64,000 bases of DNA from Dictyophora rubrovolvata (lineage: Eukaryota; Basidiomycota; Agaricomycetes; Phallales; Phallaceae). Within the stretch, counting starts at the first letter, position 1. The number at the start of each line of letters is the position of its first letter. The stretch lies in the NCBI GenBank assembly GCA_029959195.1, contig CP114118.1, positions 992,001-1,056,000 of the forward strand, read 5' to 3'. Of this stretch, positions 36,850 to 47,705 are shown one piece after another. A program made the position numbers and the translations under genes. The notes beneath the pieces were generated by a model that worked only from the letters and a program-made list of their open reading frames with translations, was not told the DNA's origin and ran no database searches.

Positions 36850-37398
36850 GACTCGAGAGATAATGTGAGGAAATATGAAAGGGAGATAGTGGGATGAAAA
36901 AAATGAGGATAAAAAAGCAAAGACTTAATAAATGGAGGCCTGTTGCCAGTACAACTGCTGCGCATTCATCTTACTCTATTAGATGGTTCGGGTGAGTTGA
37001 CAACTAGCCTTGCACCGGGTGATTTTGACAATAGGCTTCTTTTCCATTAACAGATACTACGCCAAAAAGAGTTTATTTTTTCACACAGAGACGATCACGT
37101 TTGGTTTGTAAAATCATATCAAAAATAAAACGTGCTGTCCGATCCGACCACTTGTCCCCGTTGCCTGAAATTTCGAACAGGTGAGGTGTTCCCTGAGTTG
37201 AAAGCGAGGAGGGTTGTGCGCCAAGATGAGGTGACAAGTTCTGCAGCACAAGGAAATGCGCAGTCTCTTAAATAAAATTTAATGAATTGAAGAATTCTGC
37301 TCGCCATATCTTTTAGGTTCTTCTTCTTTGGACTGAATTCGAAATCGACTGGTCAGCCTCAGGGCTGACCTAACCGGGCAAATCGGGCGCTTGCAGTT

Positions 37399-37409
37399 TT
37401 ATCTGATAA
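37399..37409. promoter_or_regulatory. Palindromic ATCWGATAA element upstream of ferric reductase 3
   Basis: TTATCTGATAA, an 11-base palindrome reading ATCTGATAA on plus and ATCAGATAA on minus, about 550 bases upstream of the ATG at 36849. Confidence 0.68.
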
Positions 37410-37445
37410 GATGAGGCAGCTGATCTTGTCGGCTAAAGGTTTTTT

Positions 37446-37456
37446 TTATCAGATAA
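37446..37456. promoter_or_regulatory. Second palindromic ATCWGATAA element upstream of ferric reductase 3
   Basis: TTATCAGATAA, 37 bases beyond the previous site; a half-site TTATCTG follows at 37506-37512. Such paired spacing is like that upstream of ferric reductase 2. Confidence 0.68.
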
Positions 37457-38040
37457 GCCCGACAAACGTGAGTGGAACGAGGACGATAATGCGATAATGA
37501 TTGTTTTATCTGTTTTTAGAAGAAAGAGCGAGGCGCCTTTAGTAATTTTGAATGGGGCATGCTTCGTTTACCATGTGGTTTGTTGATCTAATTCAATTGC
37601 AGTATATCGCGTCACGATACATGCTGTGGTTCTTTCTTTTTCTGAATGAAATCGAATATAGTTTCGTGCCGCGGTCAATGTCCATAGTTACTCTTAAAGT
37701 AGTAAAGATGGTTACAGAACAAGCGAAGGACTAGCAACTAGCTCTTTTTGCAGTTCATCGCGGAATTGCGAAAGCATGCAGGATGATTATCTCCCAAAAC
37801 ACGTCAGTTGACCATAGAAGTCTACATCACAAGCGAAGAGGGGAAAGACAGCGAGGGAATTTTTGTCCATTTGATAGTCCCATTACGTGAATTAAGGGCG
37901 GTCTCCACCGACCCCCGAGTTTTCCGAGTATACGTATATACTCGAATGACGACAGGATCGAGTAGTACCCACCGGATCGATTTGAAAAAAAAAAGAAATA
38001 ATATATAAAGAGTTATATGGTATCACTAAACACGGAAGTC

Positions 38041-39059
38041 TTATCTCCTGACATAATACTGCTGCGGTTTCCAAGGCATCTCTTGAAGTGGCTCGTTGAG
38101 GGAGGTTTGGTCATATGCACCAGCGCCTTCGTCGTTCAGAGGAATGGTGATTCCGGAAACCATGTAAACGGATACGACGATGAATTCCATGATCAGAGCC
38201 ATGACCAAATAGATTTCCCATTTGCCGTTCGTTGTTGAGAATTCAGAGTTGGGGGGGTTAAAAGCGCTTAGTAAGGAGTAGGCGACTCGCACAGCGAGGA
38301 AGGGGAGGGCGATAGAAATATTGCGCAGGAACTAATTTGTTGGTTGAAAAGGGTGTGTTCATATATGAGATGAATATGAATGTCCTCATGGTGAATTTGA
38401 ACGGAACTTACTCTACGGTAGATGACTGGGAGTTCGCTTTTTACAGTCCACAGCAGCACATGAGTGGCGAAAATGGCTACATATCCGCCCAAGAAAAGGG
38501 CGGTGCCGATCTTGGTAAGATTGTGACCAGAGTTCGCTTTAGAAGCCGAATTGCCTGGTGCTTGGTCGAGTCCTCCAATGACGGCGAAGATGATACCGAC
38601 CACGAGTACGACTCGAACCAATTGTAAAATTCGGGAAAGGTTTGGTAAAGCTCTGTCAGATCTGTGGTGGTGATATATTAAGTACATGGCGTGATGGGTG
38701 ACGAATTAGCGCCTCTTACAATAGGGTTACGAAGGCATGTGTAGCCAGGAGTAGAGGGCTGAGACCAAGGGCTTGCAGGATTCCAGCTGCCGTCAGTACG
38801 CCCGATGATGGGTTCGATTCATCTTGAGAGAGTATGGTCAAAATGGCGCCCAGAGACCGAACTATAATACCGCAAGTGTTAGCTGAGAAACAGAACAGTC
38901 GAAACGACAGGGGGATTTACTTATGGAGAAGCCCAGAAGAAGAACCCAACCAGCTTTTCGAGTAAAACCATATCGTAATGTAACAAAAAACGCAATTAGT
39001 GCAACTGGGATGTAGACGACTACTTCAACAACGGCGAGTTTTCCAAAGTCATTTAGCAT
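38041..39059 (-). CDS. DUF7702-like multi-pass membrane protein A
   Basis: About five exons. It starts at 39059 (MLNDFGKLAVVEVVVYIPVA) and carries seven hydrophobic segments: VVVYIPVALIAFFVTLRYGF, GWVLLLGFSI, GLSPLLLATHAFV (after splicing), LVRVVLVVGIIFAVIGGLDQ, GTALFLGGYVAIFATHVLLW, FLRNISIALPFLAVRVAYSL and WEIYLVMALIMEFIVVSVYM. It ends in a short polar tail. The pattern RYGFTRKAGW, AILTILSQ-like turn, ATHAF, GG-D, R-AYS and MEF matches the fungal family I know as DUF7702; its function is unknown. It is head to head with a paralog at 40390, separated by 1.33 kb. Confidence 0.72.
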
Positions 39060-40389
39060 CGTGAAATAAGGCCGATAAGGCTGGGGGTTACGGTTGAAGA
39101 AAGGGGAGGGATATAGAAAGTGGAGGAGAAAAGATGAAAAGATGAAGCAGTTTTAACGCCTCAGTAGGGTACTGGTTTGCGAAGGCGTGGAAGCCAATAC
39201 CAAAGAGGTTCCTTTAAGCGGCGGAACTGCGCAACTAAACTGATTTTCCGAATTGGATAGCATGGCGGTGCGGAAGTAAATAAAACAAAAGGGCGACTAT
39301 TTTCACCGGTATCCGAAGCGCAGTTGCTGAAAAGTGCGTGCAACTAACATAATAGATAGTCGAGGCACTATGTGGATTGATCTCGTTGGGCTCTGTCACC
39401 CGTGTCACAGTCCGATGTCACTCGCAAGGCGGTGCAAGTGTCCGCCGCGGCAAGGTTTCAAGACGATTTACCAACGATTTCCAGTTTCCCGCCCACCGCA
39501 CTTTACGATTAGTATTAGACCGTCTTTAACACTCTAAGAAGACTAACAAAAGACTCCCTTTTTTGAGCTTCGTTAATTCAGAAAATAGTGTTCTCAAAGT
39601 GCCCATGCTCCAACCTTCAGAATTGACGAATTTTTTTGGCAGACTTCCATCTGATCTGGTTTGATTTATTATTTAAATTCTTTAGCGCTGCTACCACCCC
39701 ATTCGGTATTTCGTTGCGTGCCGGACGGATAATATCGTATCATCATTCGCCACACCATCGAGGCATTGCACATTGAACGCTAGCTGTGCCGGACCCAGCC
39801 GACGACCTACTCAATACGTACAGACGGCCCAAAGGTGAGCCCAGTGCGTGCTAACACGCCGTGATTGTCCACAAGTTAACTGTTCTAAGAAAAGGAAAAC
39901 GACGTCTTGCTGCTTCGTCACAACCAGTCTCCACCAACATTTTGAGAGAAACATCCGCTGCGGAGCGGAGTGACAATAGAAAGCCAGAGGAAGCAAGGAA
40001 GCACCCGAATTGTAATCTGTACATGATAAGCTGACTGCGACGGGCCTGTGCCGGGATGAATGATATTCGTCTCTCGGACAAACTTCGTCACGCATCGCTT
40101 CACACTTTGCAAGCCTAAAGTCATCTTTCTATCGGGCGTGAATCACTTGTATCACTTGTCAATGCTTTTTTGGCAATTCTCGCAGCAATTCTCGCAGCAC
40201 TTCACGCAGCAATCCTTGTCGCAATCTAGGATGCATCTCTATTGCTATTGCCGGGCCCTCGGGAAAGTACCCCAACGTTTCAAACTCCATGTGATATATA
40301 TAAATGTCGCCTTGCCCCATCAATAAACATCCCTTTCCTTCCTTCCCTTCAAACCCCCCCCCCCTTCTTCCATAGTCTCAACGCCTAAT
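39060..40389. promoter_or_regulatory. Divergent promoter of the two DUF7702-like genes
   Basis: 1.33 kb without a convincing gene. It contains the 12-base tandem repeat at 40174-40221 and a TATATATAAA box at about 40292-40301, roughly 90 bases before the ATG at 40390, followed by a C/T tract. CGATAA occurs at about 39073, next to the start of gene A, but it is not the extended iron-type site. Confidence 0.5.
40174..40221. repeat. 12-base tandem repeat
   Basis: Two exact units CAATTCTCGCAG (40174-40185, 40186-40197), then CACTTCACGCAG (40198-40209) and a decayed CAATCCTTGTCG. It lies about 170-215 bases upstream of DUF7702-like gene B. Confidence 0.75.
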
Positions 40390-41325
40390 ATGACATTAGG
40401 TCCCTTCGGGAAAGTCGCAATTGCGCAAGTGGTCTTCTATATTCCAATCGCGTGTATCACTTTCGTTGTCGCTTTGAGACATGGATTTAGTCGAAGACTG
40501 GGCTGGCTGTTTATCTTCACCTTTTCAATGTGTGAGTAAAAATCACACCGCGCCCGTATATTCAACCAAATACACTAAACCTTAATTCAGTCCGTCTGGT
40601 TGGAGGCATATTGACAGTTGTCTCTCGGTCAGAGGCCAATCCCGCGGAGGGAATTGTCATAACAGCTGACGTGCTTACTGGAATTGGTTTGGCCCCTCTC
40701 CTATTAGCAACGCACGCTTTTGTCTCGGGAATGTAAGTAACTATCTATAGTCACAAAGCTGTCATTTACAAACCTTATTTCATTAGAGCCACTTCCATAA
40801 GTCATCCGCTTGAGCGACCGTTATCCACGTCCCGTCTACTCCTCATAGCCGGCTTGATCTTGGGTATTATCGGTGGTTCAGACGAGTCTCCTTCAAATGA
40901 CGCGTCGACTCAAAACACTGGAAGGACGTTAACCAAAGCGGCCGTTTGCTTATTCTTGGCCGTATACGTTATCCTTGTCCTCTTTCATCTGCTCTTGTGG
41001 AGAGAAAAACAGAGCATTGCCCCGAACTTCCGCAAAGTGAGTAGGAAACAAACAACCTCTGTATTTGCTCATCTAATATAATCGTTTCGTGTAGCTCCTT
41101 TCCGGTATCACGGTGGCACTCGTTCCGCTCTGTGTCAGGATCGTCTACAGTATGCTTTCAGACTTTGGCTCCCCAAGTAAATTCTCCCCGGTATTCGGCG
41201 AATGGCAATTCTTCGTATTCATGGGGTTGCTAATGGAGTATATCGTCGTGGTTATTTACATTGTCACTGGTCTTTCCATCCCAACCCATAAAGACGTGGA
41301 GGCCTCCGGATATCCTATGGCCTGA
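40390..41325 (+). CDS. DUF7702-like multi-pass membrane protein B
   Basis: Paralog of the gene at 38041-39059, with the same exon plan. Start at 40390 (MTLGPFGKVAIAQVVFYIPI). Segments: VVFYIPIACITFVVALRHGF, GWLFIFTFSM, FRLVGGILTVVSRSE, GIGLAPLLLATHAFV, LLLIAGLILGIIGGSDESP, AVCLFLAVYVILVLFHLLLW, GITVALVPLCVRIVYSML and WQFFVFMGLLMEYIVVVIYI. It ends VEASGYPMA. Shared landmarks with A are RHGF/RYGF, LLLATHAF, IIGG, LLLW, VRIVYS and ME[FY]IVV. A well-placed TATA box precedes it. Function unknown; membrane location is inferred from hydrophobicity. Confidence 0.74.
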
Positions 41326-42794
41326 ACACTGTCTCTCTCTCTTCTTCCGCCTGGACCGTACATTCGATGATATTCCTAAAATTCCGCATTAATTTGCTCC
41401 CCCTTTTTCATGTATTATGCCTCCCTAGTACATTATTTTTTTATGATTTTCTTACTTCGCTGACACTTGTATTCCTTACTTAACGACCACCGGTACATAT
41501 CTTCGAATCCTTCTTTTTGAGCTAGTAGGTTTGGCGAAAATCAGCCATTTCCTACTAACTTAACCGAACTATTTACAAAGTCGATGGCCTGGCGTGTAAG
41601 CATAGATATATAGTATAGAAAGCATGACGAGATTCGTCGTGAGATTGAATCACCGAGACGCAATGCGTTAAGCACACCCTTTGGGTATTTGTGTCTGACG
41701 GGGTCTCTTCTGTTGATGATGCCTAGTAGAACGACTCTTATTTTCTTCGGGGTCATTGATTTAATATTTGCGTTACTGATACCATGCATTTTTAATTAAT
41801 TATTGAGCATTTTTATTTTCGAAGTCTCTAATAGCTTTAATTGCTATAGAATTCTCGTCACTTACATTAATTGTATCTCATTAATGTAAAAAGCACGATT
41901 TCAGGATGCCCTCTGTGAATTTACAACCTTTCAAGTAATATCACAAGCTCTGAGTTCCAAATCCCGGTCTCTAAAACAGAACAGGGTTTTGGGACACATT
42001 GTTGGCAGACTTTTCAGCTTTACTTTGTCAGCTGTCACCATCTCGTTTCCACGTCTGGTTTCATTCACCAATTCCACGAGGCGACATGATTTTACGATAT
42101 GAACACCGTTAGTGAATTAGGCTGAGTGACAGGGTCTTGGATTGACAGTCAATGGAGACAACCAGTCCAAAATTCGCCGAAACTTTCCTCGTTCTTGAAG
42201 GAGAGGCTTAAGACCGGGCGCCGGCGTCAACTCCGACTCCGAGTCGCCGAGGACGAAGTGCTCAATTCCGACGAGGCGCTTCTCCGAAATAATCTTTTTT
42301 TAATGAGACACATGACAATTTGGACGATGTTCCACAACGAAGTCAACTGCCAGTGAAACAAATTCCGACGTTGTTGGGGGAGTTACCGTTTCAGCTTCAC
42401 ACTCTTTGTTCTAGCTTCAACAATGGTAATGTGAGTTCTTTTGCGACGTATCCCGTTACACTGATGTAATGCTGACTGGGAAATTGTCTCGTTTGCTGAA
42501 GGCCAGAGCCTATAGCTTATGCGGTTAACCAAGGTTTGTGACATTGTATGTTCTTTTCAAACCCGGGGCTGAAATCGCATGCAGAAAATGCTCCGAACCA
42601 ATCAAAGTGCGAGTCAACACTGGTTTACCATACATTCAATTTGATTGTTTGCAGTTTTAAAACCAAAACCCATCGAATTAGATCAAAGGCGAATGACAAT
42701 GGTTCTACGAAAGTAGTATTCAGATTAGACAATGTGTACGCTTTTCAGGTTTCAAGTATTAACACAGTTCAATCATACAATTTCCTACTAATAG
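41326..42794. other. Long intergenic stretch with small inverted repeats
   Basis: About 1.47 kb AT-rich. It includes the hairpins at 41831-41889. At 42580-42640 a plus-strand frame reads ACRKCSEPIKV, which recalls the first half of a Zn2Cys6 cluster but lacks the next cysteine in frame; this may be the DNA-binding exon, intact or decayed, of the regulator that follows. Confidence 0.4.
41862..41889. repeat. Perfect 10-base inverted repeat
   Basis: TTACATTAAT (41862-41871) and ATTAATGTAA (41880-41889) are perfect complements around an 8-base loop. A second, smaller one, ATAGC..GCTAT, lies at 41831-41847. Confidence 0.7.
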
Positions 42795-45257
42795 GGAGTC
42801 TTTGGATCTTCGAAAGCAACAGCAGGACAAATTGACTCAAATGTCGTTGCGTATTCAAGAGTTGGAAAAGGCTATCGCAGAATTGGTAAAGGACAATCCA
42901 ACAAGCAGCTCAGATTCGAGTTCGATTACTGGCAACCTGAGCGATATTCTCCAACTCGAATTGACCACGCCATCTGGAGACGAGTCTACTAGTAAAGAGG
43001 AAATGTCAAACGGCTTTCTCCTCAATGATCGAGATATGCTGGACGATTCCTTTGAATATAGTATCAGTCATTTACAGAACGATTATAATATGGAGTTGTA
43101 CGGACCGACAGGTGCTTCGGAGGTATGTATCATGATGTATGGCCACGGCGGTGCGCTTTTAGTTGACAAATACAGGATCATATGAGATTGTACAAAGAAA
43201 CAACTTGGCGCCATATACTTATTACGAGAATCAATGGATTAAAGCCACCAGACGACAGCTCGTCTGATTCAAGTCATTATCCTCCACATATATTTTTCCG
43301 AAGCCTTTTGTTCCCTTGTCCCCCACGAGATCAGGGCACATTAAATATCGACTCTTACACAGAATATCTTCCCTCGTATGGACGTGCCTGTGCCCTTCTG
43401 AATAATTATTTATACCACTTCAGCTGGTCGTAAGTACAAGTAATCCCTCTCAATGGCCATAATGATTGCTCGTTCACATCATAACTAGGTGCTTGATTGT
43501 TGCGATAGACGATTTATACAATTTAATCACCTATTTTTATCCGTCAAAATTGGCAGTTAAACCTTTGGAGCCTACGGATGCTCGGAAATTATCGCTTCTA
43601 TGCACCGTATTTCTGATTGGAACACTTTTTGATCTTGATTTGGATGCCGAAGCAATTGCTACTCAAGCGGAGCTTTTCCACCTTCTCGTTAGAGCGTCGC
43701 TGGCTTCCCACTGCTTTTCTGTTGAAACGACTGTTGAGGCGCTGCAATCATTGGTAAGAGTAGTGTATTATCAGGCTAAACTACGGTTTTTATTTATTGT
43801 CGTTTGGTTAGATTCTTCTGATATGGTTTTACCGTTTATGCCCAGGCGGAAGCTCGAGGTGCTCCTGTCTACATTTCTCGCCCTAATGGTGACATTATTG
43901 ACATCCCATCTAGTGCCAAGGAACGCTGGATTTTGTCAGGACCCATCCTAAAGCTCATTCAAGGGGTATGTTCATAATGTACTTTTGTTCTTGGCTTGTC
44001 AAAGACTGAAGGAGTAGTAGATTGGTCTGGGTTAGCGCGTCTGCCTTGCCTTTAAAAAGCATACTTCACAATCCTTTATTTAGATCGGAACAGTCGTCGG
44101 TATTTGACAGATGCCGAACAATGTAATCGGTTTGAACAACTCTTCTGGGAGTATAATGTTGTGGACATATGGCAGGTTTGTTTGCGGTCCCCCTCGTTCT
44201 CATTCTAATGTGGTCTAATGTCAACATACATATTTATTTTCAAGAGTTTCGCCTTAGGCCGTCCAACAACTGTCCCTCCAATATCGACTGTTTGTCAACT
44301 TCCTAGAAGTGTCAAACCCTTGGCACCATTCAAATCAGAATGTAAAAAAATAGAACTATCTGCATTTACGTTTGATTTGATTATCGTTTCCAGTTTACAT
44401 TTGGAAATACGACTTCGCGCGTTTATTGGCTGGGATTACCAGCCTTGGTGTTGAACGGCCTGCTGTATATGCCGATGTTTTAAACTTCGAGAAGCAGGTA
44501 CAAACGTTTCATGAGCCAATCTCATTGGAATGGCATAACAACTTCGTTGACGGTGAATTACCCGGAGCTGCATTACAAAGATTCATGGTCGCTGTGTTCA
44601 AACAATTGGGTGTGTTATAAATTTTTTAAGTCTTGTTCATTATTACAACACCCCCTTTATAATAGCCATGCTTTATTTGCACCGACCTTACTTCTGGCAT
44701 GCTACGTCAAAGAGTTGTTCTCAGCACAACGCTCTTGTCTTTTCACATTCTGTAGCTATGGTGTATAATAGGTAAGATTTCTCTGCTATAACCATTTTTT
44801 TTATAACGCACGAGTAATTTCGAAAGTGCATCAACTATTGTGACCTTGACGAAAGATGTCTGGCATATGCATCCTAAAACAGTCGAGCGGGTGACTCCCG
44901 TTTGGAGATATTGTGAGACAGCTACTGTACGGGTTTTTAAAGTCAACCACATCAGATTATGCTCCAGATTCTGACTCTAGTTCACTTCAGTTGATGCTGG
45001 GAGTGCTAGTCGTTCGCAATCCGGAGGGGCCGTTCGCAAAAAATGCTTTCAAAAAGATGGAAGAGGCCTGCGATGTGTTTCGTAATGCCAAGGAGTGCTT
45101 TCTCCCCCAAGCAGATACCGTAAGTGGTCCTAATACATAATGTTGATGTGATTGGTTTAAAGAAAACTCTTAGCAAAATCTGATAAGTATGTGCATGAAG
45201 GTGGGAGAGTCACTCGCCAAAGCTTCGCGTAGCGCGTCCGAGTCGTCAGCGAACTAA
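42795..45257 (+). CDS. Fungal_trans-domain transcription regulator (N-terminus unresolved)
   Basis: Begins in my model with a coiled linker (KLTQMSLRIQELEKAIAEL), then an acidic Ser-rich part, then the fungal-specific regulator domain: TWRHILITRINGL, LVRASLASHCFSVETTVEAL, ERWILSGPILKLIQGIGLDR, YLTDAEQCNRFEQLFWEYN, WQSFALGRPTTVPPI, YIWKYDFARLLAGI, MLYLHRPYFWHAT, LMLGVLVVRNPEGPFAKNAF and a final LISMCMKVGESLAKASRS, stop at 45257. The 10-nt exon 44021-44030 is needed to join QG to DRNSRRYL in frame. The zinc cluster expected upstream of the coil is not recovered; the first ATG in frame is at 42841. DNA target unknown. It lies between the DUF7702-like genes and the monooxygenase/formamidase palindrome and could regulate either. 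Confidence 0.7.
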
Positions 45258-45366
45258 AGTATTATTGTTCATGCACCTTTGAATCGACGTCAGTGAGAAG
45301 GTATAAATTAACGAATTAGACCGATCCAAATTCAGAATTTGAAGCCGTAACAGTAAGATATTTAAT

Positions 45367-45403
45367 CTCTCTCTTAGTAGTCGGACAGACGACTAAGAGA
45401 GAG
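45367..45403. repeat. 12-base perfect inverted repeat
   Basis: CTCTCTCTTAGT (45367-45378) and ACTAAGAGAGAG (45392-45403) are exact complements around a 13-base loop that itself holds AGTCG and a partial mate. It lies between the regulator and the left palindrome arm. Confidence 0.78.
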
Positions 45404-45744
45404 GTGACGCGCTTCGTAGTACGCGGTAATGCCAAATGGGCGTCACGTCGGTGTTCGTCCGCCCAATTCCACCCGGCTCTCAAGCATGGCGACGTTTTTT
45501 TTTTCGTGTTAGGAATGTCGAAAAGCTTGCATTTATTATATTCGATCAAAGTGGAAGAGCAATAAAATATCAATTGTACTGTATTACGACCAATACCCGT
45601 ATGCTACGCCGATAACCCTAAAGCACCTATGCGTGATGTCTCTACATGTCATTGAGACCATATTCGTTGTTCATAACGTTAAGACTCGTCAGCTATTCTG
45701 AAATGCCGCGCAACAGCACTTTGAAAGCACCGCTATGTCGCGGA

Positions 45745-47705
45745 GAACGGACAATGCTTAGTCAGCTCCATTTGAATCCCATTGGCGTTCTTTCAAAAAC
45801 TTTTTCGCACTTCTCGAGCGATATCACGCTTTGATGCCAGTCAAAGTAACCGACTGGTCAGAATTCGTTGTAAGCCAATTTCCATGTCAAACGGATTTTC
45901 CATGCGTAGTATGTATACAGTTCCTCCGATGAAACACTCTCCTTCTTTTCATTATTGCAGTATCAAGTTTTCCCAATTTCGACATGGACATGGAATTCTT
46001 GCGAGGCCGTCGGCTCTGGTTCGATTGAGAAGCAGTTCCAGCTCATAACGGGCCTTTTGTCATCAACATCAGAAGCTATTAGATGTCATTCTCGAGCTCA
46101 TCTCTTATAAAAAGAATTGGATAGTCAACCTCAGAATAACATCACATCACATCGTCCACTTTACACTACTTCTCAAATGTCGAACGAAACACAAGTTCTA
46201 GTCGTTGGTGCTGGTCCAACCGGATTGGCCGCCGCGATTGCATTAGCCCAAAAGGGTATTGACGTTCAGATCGTCGACGCCTCTTCATCGAACAAAAACG
46301 GTGCAAGAGCTGCTGTAGTCCACGCTCATACACTCGAGGTAAATAAGTAATCCACTTATCGATAATGATCATAATTCTAACACAGTCAACTTAAAGCTTC
46401 TCGATACTCTCGGAGCAGCGGATGCACTCATCCAACGAGGAATAAGATGCGACAGCATCAGTTTCAAATCTTCCGCCGAACATACCATTGTCAATGTTGA
46501 CATGGGCCTCATTGCCAAGTACACCCGCTACCCCTTTTCCCTTCTCATTTCTCAAAGTGATGTCGAAGGCATTCTACAGCAACATTTGGATATCCATGGC
46601 ATTCATATACAACGCGAGAAAGAAATCACAGGTATCAAGAGGATACACGACGCCAAGGCTGAAGTTTTATTCGCCGATAATTCGACTATTGTCACCAAAT
46701 ATATTATAGCCGCGGACGGCGCCCACTCTACGGTAAGTTTACGCATTCAAAGAACGTGATAATATAAGATTAGTACTGACATTGTAAACCGTAGGTCAGA
46801 CATTTGGTCGGGATAGACTTTAAAAATCCCCTGACGGGTGCATCTTACGACGAACCCAGCGATTCAGACGCATTCCAAATAGCATTGGCAGATGTATACC
46901 TCCAAGATCCTCTTCCCGAATTTCTTCCAAGAGATCAGCCGACATTCATGATAGACCGCTTCATCCTCATTATACCATTACCATCCCCAGACCCGAATAG
47001 ACTCATGTGGCGTATTGGCTTAGGCGTACCCTCTGGAAAGGGTGAAATACCACACAACCCATCAATCGAGTATTTCCAACAGGAAATTAACAAGCGTAGT
47101 CCTTTCAGTACTCCAATCACTATCTCTTCTATTCTCGTCTCATCTCGATATCGAGTTCGTGCTGCTCTAGCCGATACATATACGGCCAAGATTGGAAACA
47201 CGCACGTCTTGCTGATCGGTGATGCTGCGCATGTGCATTCACCTGTTGGTGGACAAGGCATGAATCTTGGAATATGCGACGCGATATCTGCTGCAAATAC
47301 GATTGAAGCACACTTGGAGGCGTCTAGCCCCGGGCGAAAAGATGCTGTTTTGATGACGTATGGGAAGAGACGACATGAAGCTGGTAAGCGGGTTGTTGGA
47401 ATGACGATGACGATGACGAAATTTTTGGCATTTGGGGCTGGGTCTGAATGGAAAGTGCGTTTGCGGAATATTGTGTTCAAGACTTTGATGAGCATCGGAC
47501 CGATTCGGCGACAGGCGGCATGGAGGGTGTCTGGGTTAGTCAATCGTCCAGACGATGTGTGAACAACCGGGAGACTGGTGAAAAGTCGGTCATGGATACG
47601 GCGTTTACAAAAAGGAATATTATTAGTATATAATTCTGTCCGTATATTTATGTAGATCATATATGTAATTGAACGATATCGTCTTTAAAGAATGGGACAA
47701 AGCAG
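45745..47705. repeat. Left arm of a large inverted duplication
   Basis: About 1.96 kb that reappears reverse-complemented at 51168-53142. It contains the monooxygenase gene A with some 430 bases upstream and 140 downstream. The coding part has the same length in both arms (1386 bases); small indels lie only in the flanks. Confidence 0.93.
46177..47562 (+). CDS. FAD-dependent aromatic-type monooxygenase A
   Basis: Exons 46177-46338, 46397-46732 and 46795-47562 join in phase to 421 residues. Group A flavoprotein hydroxylase: dinucleotide fold VVGAGPTGLAAAIAL (Gly11, Gly13, Gly16), the DG motif AADGAHSTVR (Asp161-Gly162), and the GD motif LLIGDAAHVHSPVGGQGMN (Gly308-Asp309) that binds the ribityl chain of FAD. 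The family uses NAD(P)H and O2 to hydroxylate phenolic or other aromatic substrates. At 421 residues it lacks the thioredoxin-like C-terminal domain of phenol-hydroxylase types. Start 46177 is the first ATG; the longer upstream frame begins only with TTG. Near-identical to the gene at 51313-52698 in the opposite arm. Substrate unknown. Confidence 0.9.

Larger units (their letters stand above)
36850..38040. other. Ferric reductase 3 promoter and 3' flank of the DUF7702-like gene
   Basis: About 1.19 kb. Apart from the GATA elements there are only short open frames without family resemblance. A TATATACT/ATATAC tract at about 37930 and A-rich sequence at 37985-38010 precede the end of the gene at 38041. 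Confidence 0.45.

Noticed and set aside
38800-38825. GGTTCGATTC as a tRNA B-box
   Set aside because: It lies inside a coding exon of the DUF7702-like gene and no A-box or cloverleaf can be built around it.
44021-44130. Frame break that would make the fungal_trans regulator a pseudogene
   Set aside because: A 10-nt exon at 44021-44030 restores the frame, and later joins also keep phase to the stop at 45257.
46117-46176. N-terminal extension of monooxygenase A
   Set aside because: The extended frame starts with TTG, not ATG, and is not kept in the other arm; ATG at 46177 is preferred.
46935-47660. Minus-strand frame of 241 residues inside the monooxygenase (also 51224-51940 in the other arm)
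   Set aside because: Antisense shadow of the strongly supported FAD monooxygenase exon; it repeats only because the arms are duplicated.
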